Shown: positions 1-7,173, counted from the stretch's first letter. The stretch is 23,506 bases of DNA from Caryophanales bacterium UBA2253 (GCA_002347755.1 DDXT01000035.1:1-23506); one strand, 5' to 3'. Notes: generated from the letters alone by a model not told the origin. Program-made: numbers and translations.

Positions 1-8
1 TATTTTAT

Positions 9-32
9 TATAACATCCGGAAAGCCCGGATG
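9..32 (+). promoter_or_regulatory. Possible csoR promoter -10 and overlapping inverted repeat
   Basis: A -10-like TATAAC (9-14) runs into a near-perfect inverted repeat, CATCCGG (14-20), AAAGC, CCGGATG (26-32). GC-rich dyads at the transcription start are typical CsoR operators, so this may be the autoregulatory site of the copper operon. The -35 would lie outside the window. The alternative is the remnant of an upstream gene's terminator, but no T-tract follows the stem on the + strand. The role is inferred from position only. Confidence 0.35.
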
Positions 33-109
33 AAATAACCAATGAGGAAGAGAAAGGAGTATTAATAATTATAGACGTAAACAATCTATATTTATTATAC
101 GTGTGAATT

Positions 110-400
110 ATGAATGAAGAAATGTGCAAAACCACCCATCGAAATCTCAATGACAAGAAAGCTTTACAAGCTCGGATCAACCGCATTGAAGGCCAAATTC
201 GAGGAATAAAACAGATGATTGACAATGATGTTTATTGTGACGATATATTGGTCCAAGTATCCGCGGCGGCCCAATCGCTGAAAAGCATGGGAAGACAAAT
301 CCTGAACGGTCACTTGAAGTCCTGCGTAAAACGCGAACTACTCGCGGGAAATGATGAAATTATCGACGAGGTCATGAACTCCTTTTCGAAACTGCAATGA
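110..400 (+). CDS. csoR: CsoR-family copper-sensing transcriptional repressor
   Basis: This is a 96-residue all-helical DUF156/CsoR protein. The family represses copper-efflux genes and releases DNA when Cu(I) binds. The Cu(I) ligand set C-H-C is intact: Cys43 in the VYCDDIL motif, then His68 and Cys72 in the HLKSC motif. The RINRIEGQIRGI motif near residue 22 is the family signature of helix 1. Retention of the His argues against the persulfide sensor CstR, which uses two Cys. The ATG at 110 follows an in-frame stop at 104; a second ATG at 122 is possible. No good ribosome site precedes either: an AAAGGAG at about 54-60 is too far upstream. The gene is followed after 17 bases by cysK and then copA, which supports a copper operon. 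Confidence 0.9.
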   Translation: MNEEMCKTTHRNLNDKKALQARINRIEGQIRGIKQMIDNDVYCDDILVQVSAAAQSLKSMGRQILNGHLKSCVKRELLAGNDEIIDEVMNSFSKLQ

Positions 401-417
401 AAGGTTAGGTAAAAATT

Positions 418-1308
418 ATGATTTATCAAAGCATACTTGATTGCATCGGAAATACTCCGGTCGTGAAATTTGAAGATATTTACGTTAAAATGGAAGGTTT
501 CAATGCCAGCGGATCGGTAAAGGATCGACCGGCCAAGTGGATGATCGACGGCATGGAAGTAACCGGACGGCTTCACCCGGGTGATACCATCATTGAACCG
601 ACCAGCGGAAACATGGGGATCAGTTTGGCCATGATCGGTGCCGTCAAGGGGTACCGCGTCATTATGGTCATGCCCGATACGATGAGCATCGAACGCCAAC
701 AACTGATTAAAGCTTTTGGGGCCGAAATCATTTTGACGGAAGGCAAAAAAGGCATGAACGGTTCCATCACGGAAGCCCAAAGGTTGGTAAAACGTTTCAA
801 TTACATCATGCCAAGCCAATTTGAGAATTATGACAATGTCATCAGTCACGAAGATACGACCGGCCCGGAGATCATCGCTGATTTTCCGAAGCTGGATTAC
901 CTGGTTTGTGGCATCGGAACCGGCGGAACCATCACCGGAACCTCCAAAATTTTGAAAAAACACTATCCCAATTTAAAAGTGATCGGCGTTGAGCCGGCGG
1001 AATCCCCGATGATCTCCAAAGGTCAGAAGGGGGCCCATGGCATTCAAGGCATCGGCGCCGGGTTCATCCCGGAAATTTTGGAAAAAGATCTGATCGACGA
1101 AATGATGACGGTCAAAACGGAAGAAGCCCGGTCCGAGACCCGAAGGATGGCTCGCAACGGCATGTTCGTCGGAATTTCTTCCGGTGCAGCTTTTTTCGCG
1201 GCCAAAAAAGTTTTGAAACTGAATCCGGACAAGATCGTTTTGGTCATCGCTCCGGATAGCGGGATGAAGTATTTAAGCACCGAAGTATACAATGAGGTTA
1301 AGAAATGA
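418..1308 (+). CDS. cysK: Cysteine synthase (O-acetylserine sulfhydrylase), PLP-dependent
   Basis: The enzyme makes cysteine from O-acetylserine and sulfide in the cytoplasm. The 296 residues show the fold-type II PLP signatures in order: GNTP near residue 11, the PLP lysine Lys35 in SGSVKDRP, the substrate loop TSGN at 62-65, the phosphate-binding GTGGTITG near residue 168, and a C-terminal SSGA followed by DSGMKYLST. Length is close to the usual 300-310, with a slightly short N-terminus. It could be a cystathionine beta-synthase-like or CysM paralog, since these share the motifs. Its stop overlaps the copA start by 4 bases (ATGA), so it is translationally coupled inside a copper-resistance operon. 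That is an unusual place; its partner cysE lies about 4 kb downstream. Confidence 0.88.
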   Translation: MIYQSILDCIGNTPVVKFEDIYVKMEGFNASGSVKDRPAKWMIDGMEVTGRLHPGDTIIEPTSGNMGISLAMIGAVKGYRVIMVMPDTMSIERQQLIKAFGAEIILTEGKKGMNGSITEAQRLVKRFNYIMPSQFENYDNVISHEDTTGPEIIADFPKLDYLVCGIGTGGTITGTSKILKKHYPNLKVIGVEPAESPMISKGQKGAHGIQGIGAGFIPEILEKDLIDEMMTVKTEEARSETRRMARNGMFVGISSGAAFFAAKKVLKLNPDKIVLVIAPDSGMKYLSTEVYNEVKK

Positions 1309-3530
1309 AAAAAGAACGATACCTGGTCGAAGGCATGACCTGCGCGGCTTGCGCAGTCTCCGTCGAAAAGCAGGTAAAGAAAATGCCCGGGGTCATTGAG
1401 GCTAACGTTAATCTGACCACGGAAAGATTGTCAGTCGCTTACGATGAAGCCAAAGTTTCAGCCGAAAAAATAAAGAAAAGCGTTGTTTCCATCGGGTACA
1501 AACTGAAAAACGAAAGCACCCGGGACGAAAACGGGGACAGACAGGCCAAAAACGCCCAAATCTTGCTCCGAAAAGTTTTGATTGCTTTCGTTTTTGTCAT
1601 TCCCCTTTTATATGTGGCGATGGGACCGATGATTGGTCTTTCGCTTCCGGAGTTTATTTCCGTTGACAGCCACCCATGGCGTTATGCCTTCATCCAGATC
1701 CTCCTGACCATCCCGATCATTGGCGCCGGATACCAATTCTATACCAGCGGTTTTTCCAAATTATTCCGGCTTAAACCGAACATGGATTCGCTGGTGGCCA
1801 TCGGAACCAGTGCCGCTTTCATTTACGGAGTGGTTGCCTTGGTCCTGATCAGCTTGGGACAGCACCATTATGCCCATAATCTTTATTTTGAATCGGCGGG
1901 AGTCATCATTTCGCTGGTCATGCTCGGAAAATATTTCGAAGCCCGCTCCAAGGGACGGACAACGGAAGCCATCAAAAAACTTATGAATCTGACCCCAAAA
2001 ACGGCCGTTTTGGTCAAAGACGGGCAAGAAACCGTCATTTCCATTGATGATGTTCGCGTTGGTGACCTGCTTTTGGTCAAGCCGGGCGAAAGAATCCCGG
2101 TGGACGGCGAGATCGTCTTCGGGAATTCGATGATTGACGAATCAATGCTGACCGGCGAGAGCATCCCGGTCGACAAGGCCCTTGGCGATCAGGTCATCGG
2201 AGCCACCATTAACAAAAACGGATTTTTAAAAATTAAAGCGGTCAAAGTCGGAAAAGACACCGTTTTGGCGCAGATCATCCGGCTGGTTGAAGAAGCCCAG
2301 GGCTCAAAAGCCCCAATCGCCAAACTGGCCGATTCCATCTCCGGAATTTTCGTTCCGATCGTCTTTGGGGTCGCCTTGCTTAGTTTTGGCGCTTGGATGC
2401 TCGCAGGCAAAAGTTTCTCTTTTTCGCTGGTTGTCATGATTTCGGTTTTGGTCATCGCCTGCCCTTGCGCTTTAGGCTTGGCGACTCCGACCGCCATCAT
2501 GGTGGGAACCGGACGCGGAGCCGAATTGGGAATATTGATCAAAGGCGGGGAAGCCTTAGAAATAACTCACAAAACCACCACCGTAATTCTGGATAAAACC
2601 GGAACGATCACTGAAGGTCATCCAGTCGTCACCGATGTGTTTGCGACGGAGGGCCATTCCCAGCAACAAATCATTCAATTGGCGGCTTCGGCCGAAAAAG
2701 GATCGGAACATCCGCTCGGAGAAGCCATCATCAAAGAAGCTGAGTCCCTGGGTTTGGGACTGTCCGAACTGACGGATTTTGACGCCGTACCCGGCGAAGG
2801 AATCAAAGCGGATATTTCCGGAAAGAAAATTTGGGTCGGAAACGAGAAAATGATGGGAAGTTTTTCGGACTTTCCGAAATTTAAAGAACTGGGCGTCAAG
2901 TATTCGGAAAAGGGTAAAACCGCCATGTTCGTGGCCCAAGGCAAGAAAATCATCGGGGTCATCGCGGTAGCTGACATCATCAAGAAAAGCAGCCTTCGCG
3001 CCGTTGAAAAATTCCGGAGTTTGGGAATCAAAGTTGTCATGATCACCGGCGACAACCGTCGGACCGCTCTGGCGATCGCGGAAGAAGTGGGAATCGAAAA
3101 TGTGCTTTCGGAAGTTCTTCCGACCGAAAAGGCTTCGGAAATCAAAAAATTCCAAGAACGTGGCGAAGTCGTGATGATGGTCGGAGACGGCATCAATGAT
3201 GCTCTGGCTTTGGTTCAGGCCGATGTTGGCGTGGCCATCGGATCGGGAACCGACATTGCCATGGACGCCGCCGACATCGTTCTCATGCACAACGATCTTC
3301 AAGATGCCGTCACCGCCATTCGCTTGAGCCGGAAAACCATCGTCAACATCAAACAAAACCTTTTTTGGGCTTTCGCTTACAATGTCATCGGCATTCCGAT
3401 CGCCGCGGGAATCCTGTATGCGTTTGGATTGGATGTTTTGCTTAACCCGATGCTGGCCGCTTTGGCCATGGCTTTCTCGTCGGTATCGGTCGTAACCAAC
3501 TCCTTACGTCTGCGTCGGTTCAAAGAATAG
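1305..3530 (+). CDS. copA: Cu(I)-exporting P1B-type ATPase CopA
   Basis: This 741-residue inner-membrane pump exports Cu(I) using ATP. One N-terminal HMA metal-binding domain carries the CxxC pair Cys13/Cys16 (GMTCAAC). Further along are the actuator motif TGES, the transmembrane metal site CPC at 386-388, the phosphorylated Asp430 in DKTGT, the nucleotide-binding SEHPLG, and the hinge GDGIND at 627-632. Tyr-Asn in the seventh and Met-x-x-x-Ser-Ser in the last membrane helix match the Cu(I)-specific P1B-1 set. One oddity is that the hinge reads GDGINDALAL where the family nearly always has Pro after the Ala/Ser. It overlaps cysK by 4 bases and is the last gene of the csoR-cysK-copA unit. No clear terminator follows. 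Confidence 0.95.
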   Translation: MKKERYLVEGMTCAACAVSVEKQVKKMPGVIEANVNLTTERLSVAYDEAKVSAEKIKKSVVSIGYKLKNESTRDENGDRQAKNAQILLRKVLIAFVFVIPLLYVAMGPMIGLSLPEFISVDSHPWRYAFIQILLTIPIIGAGYQFYTSGFSKLFRLKPNMDSLVAIGTSAAFIYGVVALVLISLGQHHYAHNLYFESAGVIISLVMLGKYFEARSKGRTTEAIKKLMNLTPKTAVLVKDGQETVISIDDVRVGDLLLVKPGERIPVDGEIVFGNSMIDESMLTGESIPVDKALGDQVIGATINKNGFLKIKAVKVGKDTVLAQIIRLVEEAQGSKAPIAKLADSISGIFVPIVFGVALLSFGAWMLAGKSFSFSLVVMISVLVIACPCALGLATPTAIMVGTGRGAELGILIKGGEALEITHKTTTVILDKTGTITEGHPVVTDVFATEGHSQQQIIQLAASAEKGSEHPLGEAIIKEAESLGLGLSELTDFDAVPGEGIKADISGKKIWVGNEKMMGSFSDFPKFKELGVKYSEKGKTAMFVAQGKKIIGVIAVADIIKKSSLRAVEKFRSLGIKVVMITGDNRRTALAIAEEVGIENVLSEVLPTEKASEIKKFQERGEVVMMVGDGINDALALVQADVGVAIGSGTDIAMDAADIVLMHNDLQDAVTAIRLSRKTIVNIKQNLFWAFAYNVIGIPIAAGILYAFGLDVLLNPMLAALAMAFSSVSVVTNSLRLRRFKE

Positions 3531-3550
3531 GCGATTAATGTTTATTTTGC

Positions 3551-3579
3551 TTGCTATTCCCGGGGCATTGTGTTAATAT
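3551..3579 (+). promoter_or_regulatory. Promoter for degV operon
   Basis: TTGCTA (3551-3556), a 17-base spacer, then TAATAT (3574-3579), with an extended TGt immediately before the -10. The start of transcription would be near 3586. Confidence 0.65.
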
Positions 3580-3586
3580 TTAGCAA

Positions 3587-3601
3587 GTCAAATAGTTTGA
3601 C
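3587..3601 (+). promoter_or_regulatory. Candidate operator at degV transcription start
   Basis: GTCAAA-TAG-TTTGAC is a 6+6 inverted repeat with a 3-base centre, beginning at the predicted transcription start. MarR-family proteins bind dyads of this size, and the second gene of the operon encodes one. FabT boxes of streptococci use the same half-sites in the opposite order (TTTGA-n3-TCAAA), so identity as a FabT-type box is uncertain. Confidence 0.4.
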
Positions 3602-3625
3602 ATACTAATTAAATGGAGAAAACCA

Positions 3626-4480
3626 ATGAGTGAGAAAATTGCCATCATCGTGTGCAGTAATTCCGGAATAGATTACATCAGTCACCCCAATAAAATCGAC
3701 GTATTCCGATCTTTGCTTTATGTGAACGGAGAGGAATTCGAAGATTATCTGGACATATCGGCTGATGATTTTTATGAACGGCTGGTCAAAGAACCCCAGA
3801 CCATCGTCAACACCTCGCAAACCGCGACTGGAAAAATGCTGGAAGTATATAATCGTTTGGAAAGCGAAGGCTTTACCGACGCCATCGTCATTACCATTTC
3901 TTCGTATTTGAGCGGCACATACCAAAATGCGGTTCTGGCGGGAAACATGCTTGAATCTTTGAAAGTCCATATTTTTAACTCCCGAACGGCGGCTTTTCCG
4001 GAAGCCAAGATGGCTTTGGTCGCTTCAGACATGGCCAAAGAGGGTAAAAGCGTCAATGAAATCCTAGCCGCTTTGGAACATATTCGCGAGAACAACAAGA
4101 TTTATTTCGCGGTTGACACCTTGAAATACCTAGTAAAGAACGGTCGTTTGAGCGCCACTCGCGGATTCATGGGTTCCCTTTTGAAACTTAAACCCCTATT
4201 GACCATTACCAAAGAAGGACGAATTGTCCCGATCAAAAAAATTCGGACTTTTTCGAAAGCCTTAAATCACGTAAAAGAAAAGTTCTTCGAAGAAGTCAAG
4301 GGTTTTTCGTTTGAACCTTTCATCATTCACACCAACAATATTGACCTTGCAAACAAAATTGCGAAAGAAATCACGGAACGCTTTCCTGAGATCAAAGAAG
4401 TTCCTATGTACCCTTTGACTCCGGTGGTGGGGGCCCATGTGGGGCCGGGAGCCTTCGGAATCGGGTACATAAAGAAATAA
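3626..4480 (+). CDS. DegV/FakB-family fatty-acid-binding protein
   Basis: DegV-fold proteins bind one free fatty acid. Those of the FakB type present it to the kinase FakA for acyl-phosphate formation in phospholipid synthesis. The 284 residues match the usual length. Family markers seen are the N-terminal strand IAIIVCSNSGID, TSQTA near residue 64 (usually TSQPS), ITISSYLSGTYQNA near 93, and the basic NGRLSATRGFMGSLLKLKPLL segment near 172. There is no signal peptide, so it is cytosolic. It opens a three-gene run with a FabT-like regulator and a GNAT protein, each 9 bases apart. No fakA is in the window. Fatty-acid binding is family knowledge; the actual ligand is not visible from sequence. 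Confidence 0.88.
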   Translation: MSEKIAIIVCSNSGIDYISHPNKIDVFRSLLYVNGEEFEDYLDISADDFYERLVKEPQTIVNTSQTATGKMLEVYNRLESEGFTDAIVITISSYLSGTYQNAVLAGNMLESLKVHIFNSRTAAFPEAKMALVASDMAKEGKSVNEILAALEHIRENNKIYFAVDTLKYLVKNGRLSATRGFMGSLLKLKPLLTITKEGRIVPIKKIRTFSKALNHVKEKFFEEVKGFSFEPFIIHTNNIDLANKIAKEITERFPEIKEVPMYPLTPVVGAHVGPGAFGIGYIKK

Positions 4481-4489
4481 GGGTTTTCG

Positions 4490-4930
4490 ATGAGCAAATC
4501 GCGGGCTTTGATTAATGAATTGCTGGTCGATGTGTTTAACAACATCCTCGGAATTGAGGAAGATGTTATCAAAACGCGGGGAGTAAAGCTTTCGGTCAAG
4601 GAAGTTCATATCTTGGAAGCGGTTCGCAATTCCCGGGAGCCGACGATGTCCGCCATCGCCAAACGATTGCGCATCACGACCGGGACCCTAACGGCTTCGA
4701 TCGATCGTTTGGTCGCCAAAAAATTCGTGATCCGCGCCAATGACGAAACCGATCGGCGGAAAGTGCTGATAAAACTGACCGCTCCGGCTTTGGAAGTCTT
4801 GATCATCCATGATGAATTTCATGGCGAGATGATTGATGCCATTTTTGATGACATGAAAATTGATGCAGACGCGACTTTGATCAAATCTTTGGAAAACGTT
4901 ACCGAATTCTTTAAAAAAAGATATTCATAG
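4490..4930 (+). CDS. MarR-family regulator, FabT-like
   Basis: This is a 146-residue winged-helix regulator. The DNA-binding core lies at about residues 36-100: LSVKEVHILEAV, then the recognition helix ITTGTLTASIDRLV, then the wing ending DETDRRKVLIKLT. The N-terminal helix INELLVDVFNNILGIEE resembles FabT, the streptococcal repressor of fatty-acid synthesis. It sits 9 bases after a DegV/FakB-type gene, so a lipid-responsive role is plausible. A dyad at 3587-3601 could be its own operator. The ATG follows a weak ribosome site (AAGGG). MarR membership is firm; the FabT assignment is inference from similarity and context. Confidence 0.85.
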   Translation: MSKSRALINELLVDVFNNILGIEEDVIKTRGVKLSVKEVHILEAVRNSREPTMSAIAKRLRITTGTLTASIDRLVAKKFVIRANDETDRRKVLIKLTAPALEVLIIHDEFHGEMIDAIFDDMKIDADATLIKSLENVTEFFKKRYS

Positions 4931-4939
4931 GAGTGGATC

Positions 4940-5215
4940 ATGGAGATCAAACAGGGAGAAAAACAGTTTTATGTTGGCGAAAGCGAAGAAAAAGCTTTGG
5001 CCCGGATCACTTATTATTTTCGAGCGGACCGGATGATCGTGGTCGACCACACTTTTGTTCACCCTACTCTTCGCGGTCAGGGAATTGCCAAGCAATTACT
5101 GGACCGGGTAATTGAGATGGCCCGGATAGAAAACTTGAAGATCATTCCCACCTGTGACTTTGCCATCTCCGAATTTGAAAAACATCCCGAATTTTCGGAT
5201 GTCCTGGAAAAATAA
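4940..5215 (+). CDS. Small GNAT-fold N-acetyltransferase, YjdJ-type
   Basis: This 91-residue protein is typical of the short GNAT_acetyltr_2/YjdJ group (PF14542), which is reduced to the acetyl-CoA-binding core. Motif A is clear: HTFVHPTLRGQGIAKQLL at about residues 37-54, with the R-G-Q-G-I-A pyrophosphate loop. The C-terminal CDFAISEFEKHPEF (about 72-85) is the group's other hallmark. The substrate is unknown for this group. The ATG at 4940 is chosen because a good site, TAGGAG, overlaps the preceding stop and lies 6 bases upstream. It is likely the last gene of the degV operon, since a new promoter follows before cysE. Confidence 0.85.
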   Translation: MEIKQGEKQFYVGESEEKALARITYYFRADRMIVVDHTFVHPTLRGQGIAKQLLDRVIEMARIENLKIIPTCDFAISEFEKHPEFSDVLEK

Positions 5216-5232
5216 AATAATGCTTATTCCGC

Positions 5233-5259
5233 TTGCGGTTTGTTTAAAAATGGTATAAT
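5233..5259 (+). promoter_or_regulatory. Promoter for cysE
   Basis: TATAAT at 5254-5259 is preceded directly by TGg (extended -10). A weak TTGCGG at 5233-5238 gives a short 15-base spacer, so the extended -10 probably dominates. Confidence 0.65.
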
Positions 5260-5282
5260 AAACAATCAAAAGAGGAGTAAGT

Positions 5283-5777
5283 ATGTTTTCATATTTAAAA
5301 TCAATCAAAAAGCGGGACCCGGCGGCTCGCCATTATTTACAGATACTGTTGTTTTATCCGGGTGTCAAAGCTCTGTTTTGGCATCGGATCGCCCATTTTT
5401 TCTATCGAATGAAATTGAAACTGATCGGAGAAATGATCAGTTACTTCGTTAGGATGGTTCATGGCATAGAAATTCATCCGAATGCCACCCTCGGGAAACG
5501 TCTGTTCATCGACCATGGCATGGGAGTCGTGATCGGAGAAACAACCGTCATTGGCGATGATTGCCTGATCTATCAAGGGGCCACCTTGGGAGGAACCGGC
5601 AAGGAACACAAAAAGCGTCACCCGACTTTGGGAAACAACGTCATGGTCGGAGCGGGTGCGAAGATCCTTGGCAACATTACCATTGGCAACAATGTCAAGA
5701 TTGGCGGCAATACCGTCGTTTTGCGCGACGTTCCGGACGGCGAAACCATCGTCGGACCCAAAGGACAAGTTATTTAA
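5283..5777 (+). CDS. cysE: Serine O-acetyltransferase, short form
   Basis: The enzyme acetylates serine with acetyl-CoA to give O-acetylserine, the substrate of CysK. The 164 residues comprise a reduced helical N-terminus with the DPAAR motif (about 11-15) and a left-handed beta-helix of hexapeptide repeats. Catalytic His78 (in IDHGMG) and His113 (in KRHP) are spaced 35 residues apart, exactly as His158 and His193 in E. coli. The acid position is Glu63, as in Bacillus-type enzymes. It is shorter than Bacillus CysE (about 217) because it stops at GQVI with no C-terminal tail, ending in Ile. AGAGGAG lies a few bases before the ATG. It has its own promoter and stands alone, 4 kb from cysK. Confidence 0.92.
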   Translation: MFSYLKSIKKRDPAARHYLQILLFYPGVKALFWHRIAHFFYRMKLKLIGEMISYFVRMVHGIEIHPNATLGKRLFIDHGMGVVIGETTVIGDDCLIYQGATLGGTGKEHKKRHPTLGNNVMVGAGAKILGNITIGNNVKIGGNTVVLRDVPDGETIVGPKGQVI

Positions 5778-5788
5778 CCGAAAACAAG

Positions 5789-5816
5789 TTGAATATTAAT
5801 TCCTTTATGTTATAAT
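5789..5816 (+). promoter_or_regulatory. Promoter for alpha-oxoamine synthase gene
   Basis: TTGAAT (5789-5794), a 16-base spacer, TATAAT (5811-5816) with an extended TGt before it. Confidence 0.7.
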
Positions 5817-5850
5817 AGTGAGCATATTATGAAATATTCAGGAGGGAATC

Positions 5851-7041
5851 ATGGATTTATTTAAAAAATGTGAAACTTGCGAACAAATCGAACAGGTAAA
5901 AGCGGCTCGGGCCAAAGGGGTATATCCTTATTTTAAAGCCCTTTCCACCGGGCAGGATACCGAAGTACTCATGAATGGCAAGAAGATTTTGATGATCGGT
6001 TCAAACAATTATTTGGGACTGACATCGCATCCGGAAGTCATTGAAGCCGGAGTGGTCGCCATCAAGAAATATGGTTCAGGTTGCTCGGGATCCAGATTCT
6101 TAAACGGCACCCTGGACATTCACGTGGCCTTGGAAAAAGAGTTGGCCGAATTCTTGCACCGTGAAGCCGCCATGACTTTCAGCACCGGTTTTCAAACCAA
6201 TTTGGGAATCGTCAGTGCCATCGCCGGAAGAAATGACGTCATCGTCGGCGACAAAGAAAATCATGCCAGCATCTATGATGCCTGCCGTCTAAGTTATGCG
6301 AAACTATTGCGCTATGAACACCGCGACATGGAAGATCTGGAAAAGATTCTGGCTTCCATTGAGCCGGATAAAGGCATTTTGATCGTAACTGACGGCGTGT
6401 TCAGCATGACCGGAGACATTTGCGATTTGCCGAACATCGTTCGCTTGGCCAAGAAATACGGCGCTCGCATCATGATCGACGACGCTCATGGCCTTGGGGT
6501 TTTGGGTGCTCACGGACGCGGAACCGCCGAACATTTCGGCTTGGAAGATCAAGTTGACATTCTGATGGGGACTTTCTCCAAATCTTTGGCATCACTGGGC
6601 GGTTATATGGCGGCTTCATCCAAGGTTGTGGAATTTGTTCGCCATGTATCCCGACCGTTCATCTTCAGCGCTTCCATTACGCCGGCGAGCGTCGAATGCG
6701 CCCGAGCCGCGCTTAGAATCTTAAGTCGCGAACCGGAACGAGTTGCCGCTCTTCACAACATCAGCCAATACATGCGGGACGGATTGATCAACTTGGGAGT
6801 AAAAATCATTAAAGCCCAAACTCCGATCATCCCGATCTATACTTATCAAGACGAGAAGACCTTCCTAGCTTGCAAGATGTTGTTTGAACGCGGCGTCTAT
6901 GTCAATCCGGTCATTTCCCCGGCGACACCAATCGGACAAAGCCTGCTTAGAACTTCCTATACCGCTACTCATACCAAAGCGCAAATGGATTTCGCAATGA
7001 AGCAGATCAAAGAAGTTTTGGACATTCTTCAAAACGCCTAA
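5851..7041 (+). CDS. Alpha-oxoamine synthase, serine palmitoyltransferase-like
   Basis: Members of this PLP fold-type I family condense an amino acid with an acyl-CoA or acyl-ACP and lose CO2. They include Spt, Kbl, BioF and HemA. The 396 residues show His138 (PLP-stacking, in ENHAS), Asp210/His213 (DDAHGLG) and the PLP lysine Lys244 in GTFSKSLASLGGY. That GTFSKS form, together with the N-terminal KARGVYPYF-like segment (here AKGVYPYFKAL) and SRFLNGTLDIH, is closer to bacterial serine palmitoyltransferase than to Kbl or BioF, whose lysine motif is usually GT-(L/F)-(G/S)-KA. It is a single gene with GGAGG 5 bases before the ATG, its own promoter and its own terminator. No threonine dehydrogenase or biotin gene is nearby. 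The family is certain; the substrate is inferred. Confidence 0.82.
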   Translation: MDLFKKCETCEQIEQVKAARAKGVYPYFKALSTGQDTEVLMNGKKILMIGSNNYLGLTSHPEVIEAGVVAIKKYGSGCSGSRFLNGTLDIHVALEKELAEFLHREAAMTFSTGFQTNLGIVSAIAGRNDVIVGDKENHASIYDACRLSYAKLLRYEHRDMEDLEKILASIEPDKGILIVTDGVFSMTGDICDLPNIVRLAKKYGARIMIDDAHGLGVLGAHGRGTAEHFGLEDQVDILMGTFSKSLASLGGYMAASSKVVEFVRHVSRPFIFSASITPASVECARAALRILSREPERVAALHNISQYMRDGLINLGVKIIKAQTPIIPIYTYQDEKTFLACKMLFERGVYVNPVISPATPIGQSLLRTSYTATHTKAQMDFAMKQIKEVLDILQNA

Positions 7042-7076
7042 TGACTACCACTTTCAAAACCTCTCTTCGAAGGTTT

Positions 7077-7105
7077 AACCTCCCAACGGAGGTTTTTTCT
7101 TTTTA
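7077..7105 (+). terminator. Intrinsic terminator after the oxoamine synthase gene
   Basis: Perfect 7-bp stem AACCTCC (7077-7083), loop CAAC, GGAGGTT (7088-7094), then TTTTCTTTTT. A weaker hairpin with the same AACCT/AGGTT arms sits just upstream at about 7057-7076, so two alternative pairings are possible. Confidence 0.9.
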
Positions 7106-7119
7106 AACGCTGCTTCCTG

Positions 7120-7128
7120 TGATATAAT
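7120..7128 (+). promoter_or_regulatory. Extended -10 promoter for the CitE-like/HlyIII gene
   Basis: TGa-TATAAT (TATAAT at 7123-7128), just after the previous terminator. No convincing -35 is seen. The resulting 5' leader is about 95 bases. Confidence 0.65.
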
Positions 7129-7173
7129 TAACGAAGCAAATCGGTTATGCAAAAAAAGCATCAGCCAAACAAA

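Noticed and set aside
61..117. Mini-ORF after AAAGGAG upstream of csoR
   Set aside because: Only an ATT could start it; there is no ATG, GTG or TTG at the right distance, so coding is not supported.
2556..3356. Long open frame on the minus strand opposite copA (266 codons), and similar ones at 310-963 and 2675-3196
   Set aside because: They lie wholly opposite genes with clear motifs, have low-complexity His/Asp/Gly-rich or Ser-rich products, no ribosome site and no recognisable domain. They follow from the codon bias of the true strand.
4933..5115. 60-codon + frame overlapping the GNAT gene
   Set aside because: The frame at 4940 has the GNAT motifs and correct ribosome spacing; this one has neither.
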